Assembly: GCF_003240565.2 (NCBI RefSeq)
Contig: NZ_CP117255.1
Span: 3,401,501-3,465,500, forward strand
Source: Rhizobium tumorigenes
GTDB taxonomy: Bacteria > Pseudomonadota > Alphaproteobacteria > Rhizobiales > Rhizobiaceae
DNA: 64,000 bases
Direction of reading: 5' to 3'
A program made the position numbers and the translations under genes. The notes beneath the pieces were generated by a model. That model ran no database searches and had not been told where the DNA came from. It saw nothing but the letters and a program-made list of their open reading frames with translations. Positions 9,611 through 18,284 of the stretch are shown in pieces (the stretch's first letter is position 1; every line of letters begins with the position of its first letter).

Positions 9611-10212
9611 AGGAAAATCTCCTCCGGCTCCGGCGCAGTGCCCGGCTCTTCGGCATCGACGTTGACACCCTGGAAAGCGCCGAGCCGTCGCGAATAATGG
9701 TCGCGAACGAGAAGCTTCAAGCCGCAGTGCGAGCAGACGAAGGGCGTCGTGGTGACGTTGTCGGTCACGCCCTTGCAATGGACGCACTGCACGCGCCGGG
9801 CCAGCGATCCCTGGTGCTCCGTCCTCAGCGAGTTGAAGTCGACGCCAAAATCGAGCGCGACCTGGATCACCTGGCCAATAAAGCCTTCCGTCCCGGCGAT
9901 GTAGATCCGCATCCCCATGGTCGCATTGTCGAGGCAGACGCGAAGACGCCCCAGCAGCGGCTGCAGGCCGGCGGCCGTCCAGGTGATGTCGGCGCCGAGT
10001 GCTGCGAGATCGGCGACGTGGCTCTGGCCAGCCGAGCCACCCGGCAGATAAAGAATTTCGGCCCTTGTTAGAAACGCGCCGCCATCGGTCCCGGCGCGCT
10101 CGAGAAGAGCCAGCGCGCCTTCGCCCTCGAGCACAAAGAGGTGGCGCTTCGCATGGGGGTCGATGTCGAGCCCCTTATATTCCGGTCTGCTCTTGATCCC
10201 TGCAACCAGCAT
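9607..10212 (-). CDS. dmmA: Dimethylamine monooxygenase small subunit, DmmA
   Basis: 201 residues. The N-terminal two thirds resemble a ferredoxin-reductase-like Rossmann fold without clear cofactor loops (RAEILYLPGG, GMRIYIAGTEGFIGQV). The C-terminus has a zinc-ribbon-like CVHC-x13-CSHC motif followed by LLVRDHYSRRLGAFQGV, which is the hallmark of the DmmA family found only with DUF3445 enzymes. The start lies 12 bases after the dmmD stop and the gene overlaps dmmB by 4 bases. Its exact job, structural subunit or electron-transfer adaptor, is not evident from sequence. The four cysteines may bind zinc or iron. Confidence 0.8.
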   Translation of the reverse strand: MLVAGIKSRPEYKGLDIDPHAKRHLFVLEGEGALALLERAGTDGGAFLTRAEILYLPGGSAGQSHVADLAALGADITWTAAGLQPLLGRLRVCLDNATMGMRIYIAGTEGFIGQVIQVALDFGVDFNSLRTEHQGSLARRVQCVHCKGVTDNVTTTPFVCSHCGLKLLVRDHYSRRLGAFQGVNVDAEEPGTAPEPEEIFL

Positions 10213-10224
10213 CGGGCTCGCCCC

Positions 10225-11358
10225 TCAATCTTTCGCCGTCCGCTTCTTTTTATCCGGATCGTCGAAGGTGATGGTGTGGGCAATCGCCGGCGCATTGACA
10301 GTCTTGCCCTTGACTTCGAGCCTCACGCCTTGCGACGCGTAAGGCACTTCGACGCGCATGATCGCCATGGATCGGTTGGTCAGCTTGGAATAGCTGGGGC
10401 AGGTTATGACCCCGACCTTGCGACCGTCGGCCCAGACCTCGTCGCCGAGATCGGTCGGGCCATCTGCATCGACCAGCAGGCCGAAAATCTTGAACCTCTC
10501 CTTGCCCTTGAGACGCGCATGCTCCTCGGCGCCTCGAAAGCCGACCTTGCCGGGGCTGACGGTAAAATCGAGCCCCAGCTCCCACAGGCTGTCGCCCGGC
10601 TGCTCGTTGTCGAACGGATACATCTGCGAATTGTCGTAGGGGAAGAACAGCAGGTAGCTTTCGACACGCAGCATGTCGAGAACGCTGAAGCAGCAGGGGA
10701 TGATACCCATCTCCTTGCCCTCGTCGACGATCCGGTCCCAGATCATCCCGGCATCCTGTCCGCGAACGAAAAGCTCATAGCCCCGTTCGCCGGTATAGCC
10801 GGTGCGAGAGATCATCACGGGCGCCCCGAACAGCGTCGTCTGCATGTGGTGAAAGTATTTGAGCTCGCGGATGCCCGGCACATATTTCGACAGGTAGTCG
10901 ACGGCAAGCGGCCCCTGCAGCGACAGGTCGTGGAGATCGTCGTCGAACAGCACAGCGCAATTGCGGCCTGCGGCCTGTTTCGTGATCTCCTCGTGACCGG
11001 TTCCCGAGCCGTGCACCAGCATCCAGGAGTTCGGGCCAGTGCGATAGACGATACAGTCGTCTGTGAAATGGCCGCGATCGTTGAGCATGCAGGCATAGAC
11101 CGAGCGGCCCGGATAGATTTTGCTCATGTCGCGGGTGGTGATGTATTCCAGCACCGCAATCGCGTGCGGACCGACGAGGTGGACCTTCTTCAGTCCCGAC
11201 ACATCCATGAGGCCTGCCTTTGTGCGGATGGCGATGTGTTCCTCGTAGATATCCTTGTCGTAGGTCCATGCGGTTCCCATGCCGCTCCAGTCCTCGAGCT
11301 TGGATCCGAGCGCCCGATGCCGGTCCGCGAGCGCAGAAAATCGCCAACTCAAAGCCAT
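10225..11358 (-). CDS. dmmD: GcvT-like tetrahydrofolate-binding subunit of dimethylamine monooxygenase, DmmD
   Basis: 377 residues of the aminomethyltransferase (GcvT) fold, first gene of the dmmDABC-tmm operon. Typical GcvT segments are LMDVSGLKKVHLVGPHA, DLSLQGPLAVDYLSKY, RTGYTGERGYELFV and a C-terminal barrel with PSYSKLTNRSMAIMRV. It is expected to bind tetrahydrofolate and capture the formaldehyde-level carbon released by DmmC as methylene-THF, as in the HODM delta subunit. No GcvP or GcvH gene and no glycine riboswitch is nearby, which argues against the glycine cleavage system. The ATG follows AGAAGGGGACTGGC, with an AT-rich regulatory segment directly upstream. Confidence 0.85.
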   Translation of the reverse strand: MALSWRFSALADRHRALGSKLEDWSGMGTAWTYDKDIYEEHIAIRTKAGLMDVSGLKKVHLVGPHAIAVLEYITTRDMSKIYPGRSVYACMLNDRGHFTDDCIVYRTGPNSWMLVHGSGTGHEEITKQAAGRNCAVLFDDDLHDLSLQGPLAVDYLSKYVPGIRELKYFHHMQTTLFGAPVMISRTGYTGERGYELFVRGQDAGMIWDRIVDEGKEMGIIPCCFSVLDMLRVESYLLFFPYDNSQMYPFDNEQPGDSLWELGLDFTVSPGKVGFRGAEEHARLKGKERFKIFGLLVDADGPTDLGDEVWADGRKVGVITCPSYSKLTNRSMAIMRVEVPYASQGVRLEVKGKTVNAPAIAHTITFDDPDKKKRTAKD

Positions 11359-11581
11359 GCCAGTCCCCTTCTATATTTCACTATGTGGAAATAATTATTC
11401 CTGATTATATGTGTGTGGACGCGAACGGCAAGGGTAATCTGGGCACCCCGCGAGACAATGTTGGAGCTGTCGTGGGAAACCACCTGCTGGCGGATTGCTG
11501 TCGCGCTCAGGCGATCTCAACTTTTTTGGCTGGCATAAAGTGCTATTGAAGGTCGATCGCGGATTGGATGGGAACGAGCGT
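11359..11581. promoter_or_regulatory. Divergent control region, dmmDABC-tmm / LysR gene
   Basis: 223 bases between the divergent dmm operon and LysR gene. On the dmm side, 11375-11392 reads ATTTCACTATGTGGAAAT, whose ends ATTTC and GAAAT are inverted. This overlaps a near-perfect AT-rich palindrome GGAAATAATTATTCC at 11387-11401, 29 bases before the dmmD start codon. The AT-rich patch stands out against GC-rich surroundings and is where a LysR-type or other operator would be expected. No binding has been shown. Confidence 0.45.
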
Positions 11582-12490
11582 ATGCGCAAACTGCCGGCAT
11601 TGTCCGCCATGAAGGTGTTCGAGGTCGTCGGCCAGACGCGCAGTTTCACCAAAGCGGCCGCAAGGCTCAATCTCACCCAGAGTGCCGTCAGCCGCCAGGT
11701 GCGAAACCTGGAGGACCAACTCGGCGAACCGCTCCTCATCCGGCGCCACCATGATCTGGAACTGACGCCGGCGGGCGTTGCACTGTTTTCCACCCTGCAA
11801 CATGCCTTTCACAGCGTCGAACTGGCTGTGCGCGGCATCGTCGACAAGAGCGCCCGCAATCGTCTGCGCATCAACGTGCCACCGACCTTCGCCAAGCGCT
11901 GGTTGATGCCGCGGATGGGACGGTTGCGCGCGGCACTTCCGGACGTGGGGATCAGCATCGGCACGGAACTGCGCGACAGCCTTGCCGAGCGCAGCCTGCT
12001 CGACTGCGCGATCCGCTTCGGCGACGGGGAGTGGCCGATGCTGAATGCCCATCTTCTGATGACCGAACGCCATATCGCCGTCTGCGCACCGACATTGCTG
12101 GGCGGACGGCGCGACACGTCTCCCATGGACTTCTCCGACCTCACCTTTCTGCACGTCCTCGCCTCCGCAGACCGGCGCTACATGACCTGGCAGCACTGGC
12201 TGGATGCCGCAGGCCTTGCGGATATCGACACGAGCGGCGGCCTCGAATTCGATCTGCTGGATCTGGTGATCGAAGCCGCCTGCAATGGCCTCGGCGTCGC
12301 CGTGGTCGATCGCTTCATGGTCGACGAATACCTTGCAGACGGCAGGCTCGTGCAATTGTCCGATGTCGAGATCGAGGGCCATGAATCCTATTGGCTTGTC
12401 GAAAGGGCAGGCGTCGCCGGAGGCAACCATCTCAAGGCCTTCAGGCAGTGGCTGTTCGACGAACTTTCGCTGACTGGCGCCGGGCTCTGA
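11582..12490 (+). CDS. LysR-family transcriptional regulator (GcvA-like)
   Basis: 302 residues from the ATG at 11582 (frame open upstream to 11495, but family alignment begins at MRKLPALSAMKVFEVV). The N-terminal winged helix-turn-helix spans about 10-65 (AMKVFEVVGQTRSFTKAAAR, NLTQSAVSRQVRNLE), followed by a GcvA-type effector domain with LRINVPPTFAKRWLMPR and IRFGDGEWP. It sits between the divergent dmmDABC-tmm operon and the co-directional dehydrogenase operon that starts about 135 bases downstream, so it may control either or both. The effector is unknown. Confidence 0.88.
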   Translation: MRKLPALSAMKVFEVVGQTRSFTKAAARLNLTQSAVSRQVRNLEDQLGEPLLIRRHHDLELTPAGVALFSTLQHAFHSVELAVRGIVDKSARNRLRINVPPTFAKRWLMPRMGRLRAALPDVGISIGTELRDSLAERSLLDCAIRFGDGEWPMLNAHLLMTERHIAVCAPTLLGGRRDTSPMDFSDLTFLHVLASADRRYMTWQHWLDAAGLADIDTSGGLEFDLLDLVIEAACNGLGVAVVDRFMVDEYLADGRLVQLSDVEIEGHESYWLVERAGVAGGNHLKAFRQWLFDELSLTGAGL

Positions 12491-12625
12491 CTGTTGCCGT
12501 TGGAAGCATTCCATTTTGGAATGCTTTGCCCGACAATAACACGCTTGCGCGCGTCCTAACCTCCCGGTCGAATGGCGAGGATGGCGTCGACCTCCGACGC
12601 TTTGTCGCGATATCGGGGACGGAAG

Positions 12626-14050
12626 ATGCAGCACTACCGCAATTTCATCGGCGGCCAATTTTGCGAGCCGACGACGGCCTCGCGGATCGAGGTCCGCAAT
12701 CCTGCCGATGGCGCAGTTTTTGCAGCGGTAGCCGGAGCCGACGAAGCGACTGTCATCGATGCCGTCGCACAGGCCGCGGCGGCACAAAAGCTGTGGCGGG
12801 CCCTGCCGGCGATCCAGCGCGGCGACGCCCTGCGACGTCTGGCCGATGTGATCGAAAAACACGCAGGCCGGATCGGCGAAGCCCTGGCACGCGAATCCGG
12901 CAAAAGTCTTGCCGACGCAACCGGCGAGGCGATCTACGGAGCCGAGCTAATGCGCTACCACGCCGAGTGGGCGCGCCGCGTCGAAGGCGAGATCATCGAG
13001 AGCGATACGCCCAACGAGACCCTGCTGCTGAAGCGTGAGCCGATCGGTGTCGTCGCCTGCCTCATCCCGTTCAATTTTCCGATCTACACGCTGGTGCGCA
13101 AGATAGCGCCCGCGCTGATCACCGGAAACGCCGTGGTTGTTCGCCCCAGCAACACCACGCCGACCTCCGCCTTTGCGTTTGCCGACGCGATACTTGACGC
13201 CGACCTGCCGCCCGGCCTGGTCAACATCATGGCCATGAGCCATGACGTCTGCCGGACGCTCTGCACCCAGCCTGCCGTCGGCATGATCACACTGACCGGC
13301 AGCGTCGCTGCTGGCCAGGCGGTGCTCGATTTCTGCAAGACCAATATCGCCAAACCGTCTCTGGAGCTCGGTGGCAAGACACCTGTCATCGTCGAACCTG
13401 ATGCCGATCTCGACGCTGTGGCAGCGGCAATCATCGCCGCCAAGACCGCCCATTGCGGCCAGATCTGCACTGCGGCCGAGCGGCTCTATATCCATGCGTC
13501 GGTGCACGACGCACTTCTTGAAAAGCTGCGCGTGGGCTTTGCGGCCCGCAGCTTCGGCAATCGCGCCGTCGATGCCGGCTCAATGGGGCCGCTGGCGATA
13601 GCCGCCGCCCGGGAAAAACTACATGCAATGGTCGAACGGGCGCAGGCGGAGGGCGCAAAGCTGGAGACGGGTGGCGTGATGCCGGAAGGCCCCGGTTTCT
13701 TTTATCCCCCGACGCTACTGTCCGGATGCACCCAGCAAATGGAAATCGTCCGCGACGAGGTTTTCGGCCCTGTCTTGGCAGTGCTCCGATATGAGACCTT
13801 CGAAGAGGCGCTGGCGTTGGCCAGCGATCACCAGTTCGGACTTTCATCAGTACTGTTCACCGAGAATTACCGCAAGGTGATGCAAGCTGCAGGCGAGATC
13901 GAAGCCGGCGAACTTTATATCAATCGTTTCCCGGCCGATCCCTATCAGGGCTACCATGCCGGCTGGAAGAAGTCCGGCCTCGGCGGCGACGACGGCAAGC
14001 ACGGCATGCTCGAATTCACCCAGACCCGACTCGTCATCCTGAAGCACTGA
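12626..14050 (+). CDS. NAD(P)-dependent aldehyde dehydrogenase (AldA-like)
   Basis: 474 residues from the ATG at 12626, 6 bases after GGGGA; a longer frame from 12572 lacks a site. Rossmann-type ALDH with LTGSVAAGQAVLDF (cofactor loop), catalytic Glu in SLELGGKTPVIVE and nucleophile Cys in HCGQICTAAERLYI. The C-terminal YHAGWKKSGLGGDDGKHGM segment closely follows E. coli AldA (lactaldehyde/glycolaldehyde dehydrogenase). It is the first gene of a three-gene operon with a dehydratase-like enzyme and a GMC oxidoreductase. It likely oxidises a hydroxy- or keto-aldehyde from a sugar-acid type compound. Oxidation of formaldehyde-derived aldehydes from the adjacent amine operon is possible but less supported. 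Confidence 0.87.
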   Translation: MQHYRNFIGGQFCEPTTASRIEVRNPADGAVFAAVAGADEATVIDAVAQAAAAQKLWRALPAIQRGDALRRLADVIEKHAGRIGEALARESGKSLADATGEAIYGAELMRYHAEWARRVEGEIIESDTPNETLLLKREPIGVVACLIPFNFPIYTLVRKIAPALITGNAVVVRPSNTTPTSAFAFADAILDADLPPGLVNIMAMSHDVCRTLCTQPAVGMITLTGSVAAGQAVLDFCKTNIAKPSLELGGKTPVIVEPDADLDAVAAAIIAAKTAHCGQICTAAERLYIHASVHDALLEKLRVGFAARSFGNRAVDAGSMGPLAIAAAREKLHAMVERAQAEGAKLETGGVMPEGPGFFYPPTLLSGCTQQMEIVRDEVFGPVLAVLRYETFEEALALASDHQFGLSSVLFTENYRKVMQAAGEIEAGELYINRFPADPYQGYHAGWKKSGLGGDDGKHGMLEFTQTRLVILKH

Positions 14051-14088
14051 CGCTGCACCGTCCCGTTGGGATCGTTGAGGAAACCGCC

Positions 14089-15306
14089 ATGAAGATCGCT
14101 TCGCTCAAGACCCATATCGTTGCCGTACCGCCGCCCCATGTCGGCGGCATGTACTGGATTTTCGTCCGACTCGAGACGGCGTGCGGCATCGAGGGCGTCG
14201 GCGAGATCTACGCGACGTCCTTCCACCCCTCGGCCTTGGTCCCGCTGATCGACGACGTCTTCCAGCGCTATCTGCTGGATCACGATCCCCACCGGATCGA
14301 GCGCTTTTGGCGGGCGGCCTATTCCAGCGGCTTCACCCAGCGGCCGGACCCGACGATGATGGGCATCGTCTCGGGTCTGGAAATCGCCTGCTGGGATATC
14401 ATCGGCAAGGCGGCGGGTCGCCCGGTGTCCGATCTCCTGGGCGGCACGGTCAACGAGAAGCTGCGGGCCTATACCTATCTCTATCCGAAGAACGCCGCCG
14501 GCGAGTTCGATTTCAACGACCCCGACCTTGCTGCCGAATGCGCCCTGGAGATGGTCGACCAAGGCTTCACGGCTGTCAAATTCGATCCGGCCGGTCCCTA
14601 CACCAATTATTCGGGCCATCAGTTGTCCATGGGCGTCATGGCTCGTTGCGAGACTTTTTGCGCAAGGATCCGCGAAGCCGTCGGCGACAGCGCCGACATC
14701 CTGTTTGGAACCCATGGCCAGATGGTGCCATCCTCGGCCATCCGCCTTGCCCGGCGGCTGGAGAAATACGATCCGCTATGGTTCGAGGAGCCGGTGCCGC
14801 CCGGCCAGGAGGCCGCGATGGCGGAAGTTGCCCGCGCCACGTCGATCCCGATTTCGACCGGCGAGCGCTTGACCACGAAGTATGAGTTTCAGCGCGTCCT
14901 GCAACTGGGTGCGGCCTCTATCCTGCAGATGAACGTGGCACGCGTCGGTGGATTGCTGGAAGCCAAGAAGATCGCCGGCATGGCAGAGGCCTATTACGCA
15001 CAGGTCGCTCCGCATCTTTACAACGGTCCCGTCGGCGCCGCCGCCAGTATCCAGCTATCCGCGGCCACCCCGAATTTTCTCATTCACGAGGCGATCATGG
15101 ATTTTGGCGGCTTCCATACCGAGGTTCTGAAGACCAAGCTGATTTTCGATGAAGGCTATCTCATTCCGTCGCGCGAGCCGGGGCTCGGCATCGAGCTGGA
15201 TCTCGATGTCGTCGAACGCCATTCGCCTTACACCGGCGACCGCCTGCATTTGCAGATGGCTGCGGAACCCGCCGATATCAAAGCGTTTGCCCCCGCCCGC
15301 GGTTGA
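14089..15306 (+). CDS. Enolase-superfamily enzyme, mandelate racemase/muconate lactonizing type
   Basis: 405 residues. The N-terminal capping domain (IASLKTHIVAVPPPHVGGMYW) precedes a TIM barrel. Candidate metal and acid-base residues appear in order: AVKFDPAGP on beta strand 2, where the usual KxK is KFD; ILFGTHGQM (strand 3); WFEEPVPP (strand 4, Glu ligand); STGERL (strand 5, Glu ligand); QVAPHLYNGP (His-containing late strand). The pattern suits a sugar-acid dehydratase rather than a racemase, but the substrate is not recognisable. It follows the aldehyde dehydrogenase by 38 bases and precedes the GMC oxidoreductase by 18 bases, so it is in the same operon. Confidence 0.83.
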   Translation: MKIASLKTHIVAVPPPHVGGMYWIFVRLETACGIEGVGEIYATSFHPSALVPLIDDVFQRYLLDHDPHRIERFWRAAYSSGFTQRPDPTMMGIVSGLEIACWDIIGKAAGRPVSDLLGGTVNEKLRAYTYLYPKNAAGEFDFNDPDLAAECALEMVDQGFTAVKFDPAGPYTNYSGHQLSMGVMARCETFCARIREAVGDSADILFGTHGQMVPSSAIRLARRLEKYDPLWFEEPVPPGQEAAMAEVARATSIPISTGERLTTKYEFQRVLQLGAASILQMNVARVGGLLEAKKIAGMAEAYYAQVAPHLYNGPVGAAASIQLSAATPNFLIHEAIMDFGGFHTEVLKTKLIFDEGYLIPSREPGLGIELDLDVVERHSPYTGDRLHLQMAAEPADIKAFAPARG

Positions 15307-15324
15307 TCACGATAGAGACAAACC

Positions 15325-16941
15325 ATGATCTACGACTTCGTCATCGTCGGCGCGGGTTCGGCCGGCTGCATCCTCGCCAGTCGCCTCAGCGAAAACGGAA
15401 AATATAGCGTGCTGCTCATCGAGGCAGGCGGTAAGGATGATTCCTTCTGGTTCAAGATCCCCGTCGGCTACGCCAAGAGCTTCTACAATCCCGATGTCAA
15501 CTGGATGTATTCGACGGAACCGGAGCCCGAACTGAATGGACGCCGGATCTATGTCCCGCGCGGCAAGGTGCAAGGCGGCTCCGGCTCGATCAACGCCATG
15601 ATCTTCGTGCGTGGCGCTGCAGCCGATTTCGACGACTGGCAGGCGGCAGGCAATCCCGGCTGGGGCGCCAGCGACGTGCTCCCCTATTTCCGCAAGCTGG
15701 AAACCCACGCACAGGGGGCGTCCCGATGGCATGGAGGCGAAGGACCGATCCACGTCACGCCGATGCGCGGAATGACCCACGGGATCAGCGATGCCTTTCT
15801 CAAGGCCTGCGGCGAAGTGAATTTGCCCGCTAACCCGGATTTCAACGGCGCTTCGATCGAAGGCGCCGGTGTCTACGACATCAACACCCGCAACGGCCAG
15901 CGCTCCCACTCCAGCGCTGAATATCTGCGTCCCGCCCTGAGGCGACCGAACCTGACGATCGAGCGCCATGCCTTTGCCCAGCGGCTGCTCTTCGATGTCG
16001 ATGGAAAGGTCGACGGCGTCGAAGTGCTACAGAAGGGTGTGCCTCGACGTTTCATGGCCAACCGGGAGGTGATCCTTGCGGCCGGCGCCATCGATAGCCC
16101 GAAGCTTTTGCAGATGTCGGGCGTTGGCGACGCCGCTTCCTTGACGCAACTCGGAATTCCGATGCGGCATCATCTGCCGGGGGTCGGAGCAAACCTGCAG
16201 GACCATCTCTGCGCCAGCTTCTACTATCGCGCCAACCGCCCGACGCTGAACGGTATCTTCGGCAGCAAATTCGGCCAGGCGGCACTCGGTCTGCGCTATG
16301 TTCTGACGCGCAAAGGCCCCTTCGCCATGAGCGTCAATCAGGCGGGCGGCTTCTTTCGTGGCAGTCCGCACGAGGAGAAGCCAAACATCCAGCTCTATTT
16401 CAATCCGCTTTCTTATCGGATTCCGGCCAATTCCAGGTCTGGGCTCATGCCGGAGCCCTACCCAGGCTTCTTGATCGCCTTCAATGCCTGCCGCCCCACC
16501 AGCCGGGGAAAGGTGCAGATCGCTTCCGACGATCCGTCCAGAGCGCCTCTGATCAAGCCGAACTACCTGTCGACGGAGCGCGACGTCGCCGAAGTCCTGC
16601 AGGGCAGCCGCCTTGTGCGTCGCATAGCCTCGGCGCCGTCATTTTCAGAGATCACCGACACGGAAGTCTCGCCTTCTGCTGCGGTCGAAAGCGATGCGGA
16701 TCTGCTCGCCTATTTCCGCGCCAACAGCGGCTCGATCTATCATCCATGTGGCACTTGCGCGATGGGGCCGGATAGCGGCGGATCGGTGGTCGATGCGCGC
16801 CTGCGGGTGCACGGTCTCCGGGGCCTGCGGGTTGTCGATGCCTCGATTTTTCCGACGATCACCGCCGGCAACATCAATGCGCCGACGATGATGGTGGCGG
16901 AAAAAGGCGGCGCCATGATTCTTGAGGATATCCGAGGCTAG
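15325..16941 (+). CDS. GMC-family FAD oxidoreductase (choline dehydrogenase-like)
   Basis: 538 residues. FAD-binding GAGSAGCILASRLSE is at residues 9-23, followed by the GMC signature 1 region PRGKVQGGSGSINAMIFVRG and signature 2 GAIDSPKLLQMSGVG. The C-terminal active-site area contains IYHPCGTCAMG and ITAGNINAPTMMVAEKG, with the conserved His and Asn pair. No signal peptide. It probably oxidises a primary or secondary alcohol, sending electrons to an unknown acceptor. BetA-like choline oxidation is conceivable in a methylated-amine setting, but operon partners suggest an alcohol or sugar substrate. Its TAG stop overlaps, within CTAG, the stop of the convergent cyclase gene. Confidence 0.88.
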   Translation: MIYDFVIVGAGSAGCILASRLSENGKYSVLLIEAGGKDDSFWFKIPVGYAKSFYNPDVNWMYSTEPEPELNGRRIYVPRGKVQGGSGSINAMIFVRGAAADFDDWQAAGNPGWGASDVLPYFRKLETHAQGASRWHGGEGPIHVTPMRGMTHGISDAFLKACGEVNLPANPDFNGASIEGAGVYDINTRNGQRSHSSAEYLRPALRRPNLTIERHAFAQRLLFDVDGKVDGVEVLQKGVPRRFMANREVILAAGAIDSPKLLQMSGVGDAASLTQLGIPMRHHLPGVGANLQDHLCASFYYRANRPTLNGIFGSKFGQAALGLRYVLTRKGPFAMSVNQAGGFFRGSPHEEKPNIQLYFNPLSYRIPANSRSGLMPEPYPGFLIAFNACRPTSRGKVQIASDDPSRAPLIKPNYLSTERDVAEVLQGSRLVRRIASAPSFSEITDTEVSPSAAVESDADLLAYFRANSGSIYHPCGTCAMGPDSGGSVVDARLRVHGLRGLRVVDASIFPTITAGNINAPTMMVAEKGGAMILEDIRG

Positions 16942-18167
16942 AAGCAGGCCGTCGAGAAGGCGAACACGTCGATGGGATCGCCCAGACCGCGCAGCGGATA
17001 GGAGCCGAGGTTCTCCAGCACGCCAGAGCAGCCGGCCATCTCCACGAAGGCGCGCGACAACAGGACCGGGCGTTTGATTTCCTTGGTCAGGCTTTCCAAC
17101 CGCGAGGCAACGTTGACGGCCGGCCCGATGACGGTGAAATCGAGACGCCGTTTGGAGCCGATATTGCCATACATGACATCGCCGACATGGACGCCAATGC
17201 CGTAGCCGAGGGCTTCATAGCCGCGTGCCATATTGTGGACGTTGAGCGCCGTCATGGCGGATTGCGCTTCCGCAATAGCCCGCATGAGGTTGCGGCAGGC
17301 ATCGGGGTTGCTCAGCGGAAAGATTGCCAGCAGCCCGTCACCCATGAATTTGAGGATTTCGCCACCAAACTTCTCGATAGGCTCTGACATGGCGTCGAAA
17401 TAGCCGTTGAGCAGTTCTATGACATCGTCGCGGGGCCAGATATCGGAGAGTTTCGTGAAATCCCTGAGATCGCAGATCATGATCGCCGCACCGACGGTGA
17501 CGCCGCTGCCCCGCGTTGTGGCACCCGCCAAGATTTGTTCGCTGGCATGCGGGCCGACATAGGTCTCGAGCAGCGTCCGCGCCAGGCGATTTTTCAGCCG
17601 GATTTCGCTCACCAGCGCCAGCACCGGTATAAGACCCTTCAGGACAGCGATGTCGGCCTCGCTGAAGCCGCCGGGCTCCTTGGTCGCAAAACTCGCGACG
17701 TGACGTTTCCCGTGGGTGTGGTCGATGGGCCAGGCCACGTACTCCGTATATCCCTCCAGCTTCAGATCGTCGTAGATCGGATGCCAGACGCCCTTGTCGT
17801 CCTTGCCTTCCAGCAGTTGGCGCGCCTGGTCGGCACCTTCATTGATGGCATACATCGGACTGCCCAGATATTGAGTGGTCAATTCGACGCCGTAGTCGAA
17901 AGTCCGGATTTCCGCTTCCGTCATGCCGGTCTGCCAGAGGATGCGGGCGCCCAGCCATTGCGGATTGCGGGTGCTGAAATGCAGCGTTGCGCGCGCCACC
18001 GGAACACCCTCCGCCACCAGCCGATCGCACATCTCGACGAAGATATTGTCGATATAAGGTTGCGTCCGCGTCTCCATAATCAGCCATTCGCATATTTTTC
18101 CATGCGCGGGCGAAGGGTGGTCGGCCGGCGAGTTCGGATCGAGGCCAGCGTTTTGCGGCGATGACAT
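16938..18167 (-). CDS. Class III adenylate/guanylate cyclase
   Basis: 409 residues from the ATG at 18167, which has GGAGT six bases upstream (longest frame begins at 18221). The N-terminal 190 residues look like a GAF-type or cyclase-associated sensor (GVWHPIYDDLKLEGYTEYVA, DIAVLKGLIPVLALVSEIRL). The C-terminal catalytic domain has metal-binding Asp residues in MICDLRDFTKLSD, ILKFMGDGLLAIFP, and DFTVIGPAVNVASRLE, where Lys and Asp are the adenine-selecting pair and Asn and Arg the transition-state pair. That predicts ATP as substrate. Soluble, with no transmembrane helix. Rhizobial genomes carry many such cyclases with unknown inputs. Confidence 0.88.
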   Translation of the reverse strand: MSSPQNAGLDPNSPADHPSPAHGKICEWLIMETRTQPYIDNIFVEMCDRLVAEGVPVARATLHFSTRNPQWLGARILWQTGMTEAEIRTFDYGVELTTQYLGSPMYAINEGADQARQLLEGKDDKGVWHPIYDDLKLEGYTEYVAWPIDHTHGKRHVASFATKEPGGFSEADIAVLKGLIPVLALVSEIRLKNRLARTLLETYVGPHASEQILAGATTRGSGVTVGAAIMICDLRDFTKLSDIWPRDDVIELLNGYFDAMSEPIEKFGGEILKFMGDGLLAIFPLSNPDACRNLMRAIAEAQSAMTALNVHNMARGYEALGYGIGVHVGDVMYGNIGSKRRLDFTVIGPAVNVASRLESLTKEIKRPVLLSRAFVEMAGCSGVLENLGSYPLRGLGDPIDVFAFSTACF

Positions 18168-18284
18168 GGCGGCACTCCATTGGGTCATGGGCTTGAATGC
18201 CCACATGCAGCAAAGCCGCATCGATTTATTGTCCAGTGTGGGCTTTGCACATTCAATTGAAAAGCCGGCTGAGCGGAAGCGGCC

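Noticed and set aside
10141..11394. 417-codon plus-strand frame opposite dmmA and dmmD
   Set aside because: Shadow of dmmD; no family motif and no ribosome-binding site.
11359..11400. Glycine riboswitch before a GcvT-like gene
   Set aside because: The gene is a DmmD-type subunit, the leader is too short for a tandem glycine aptamer, and no conserved core is visible.
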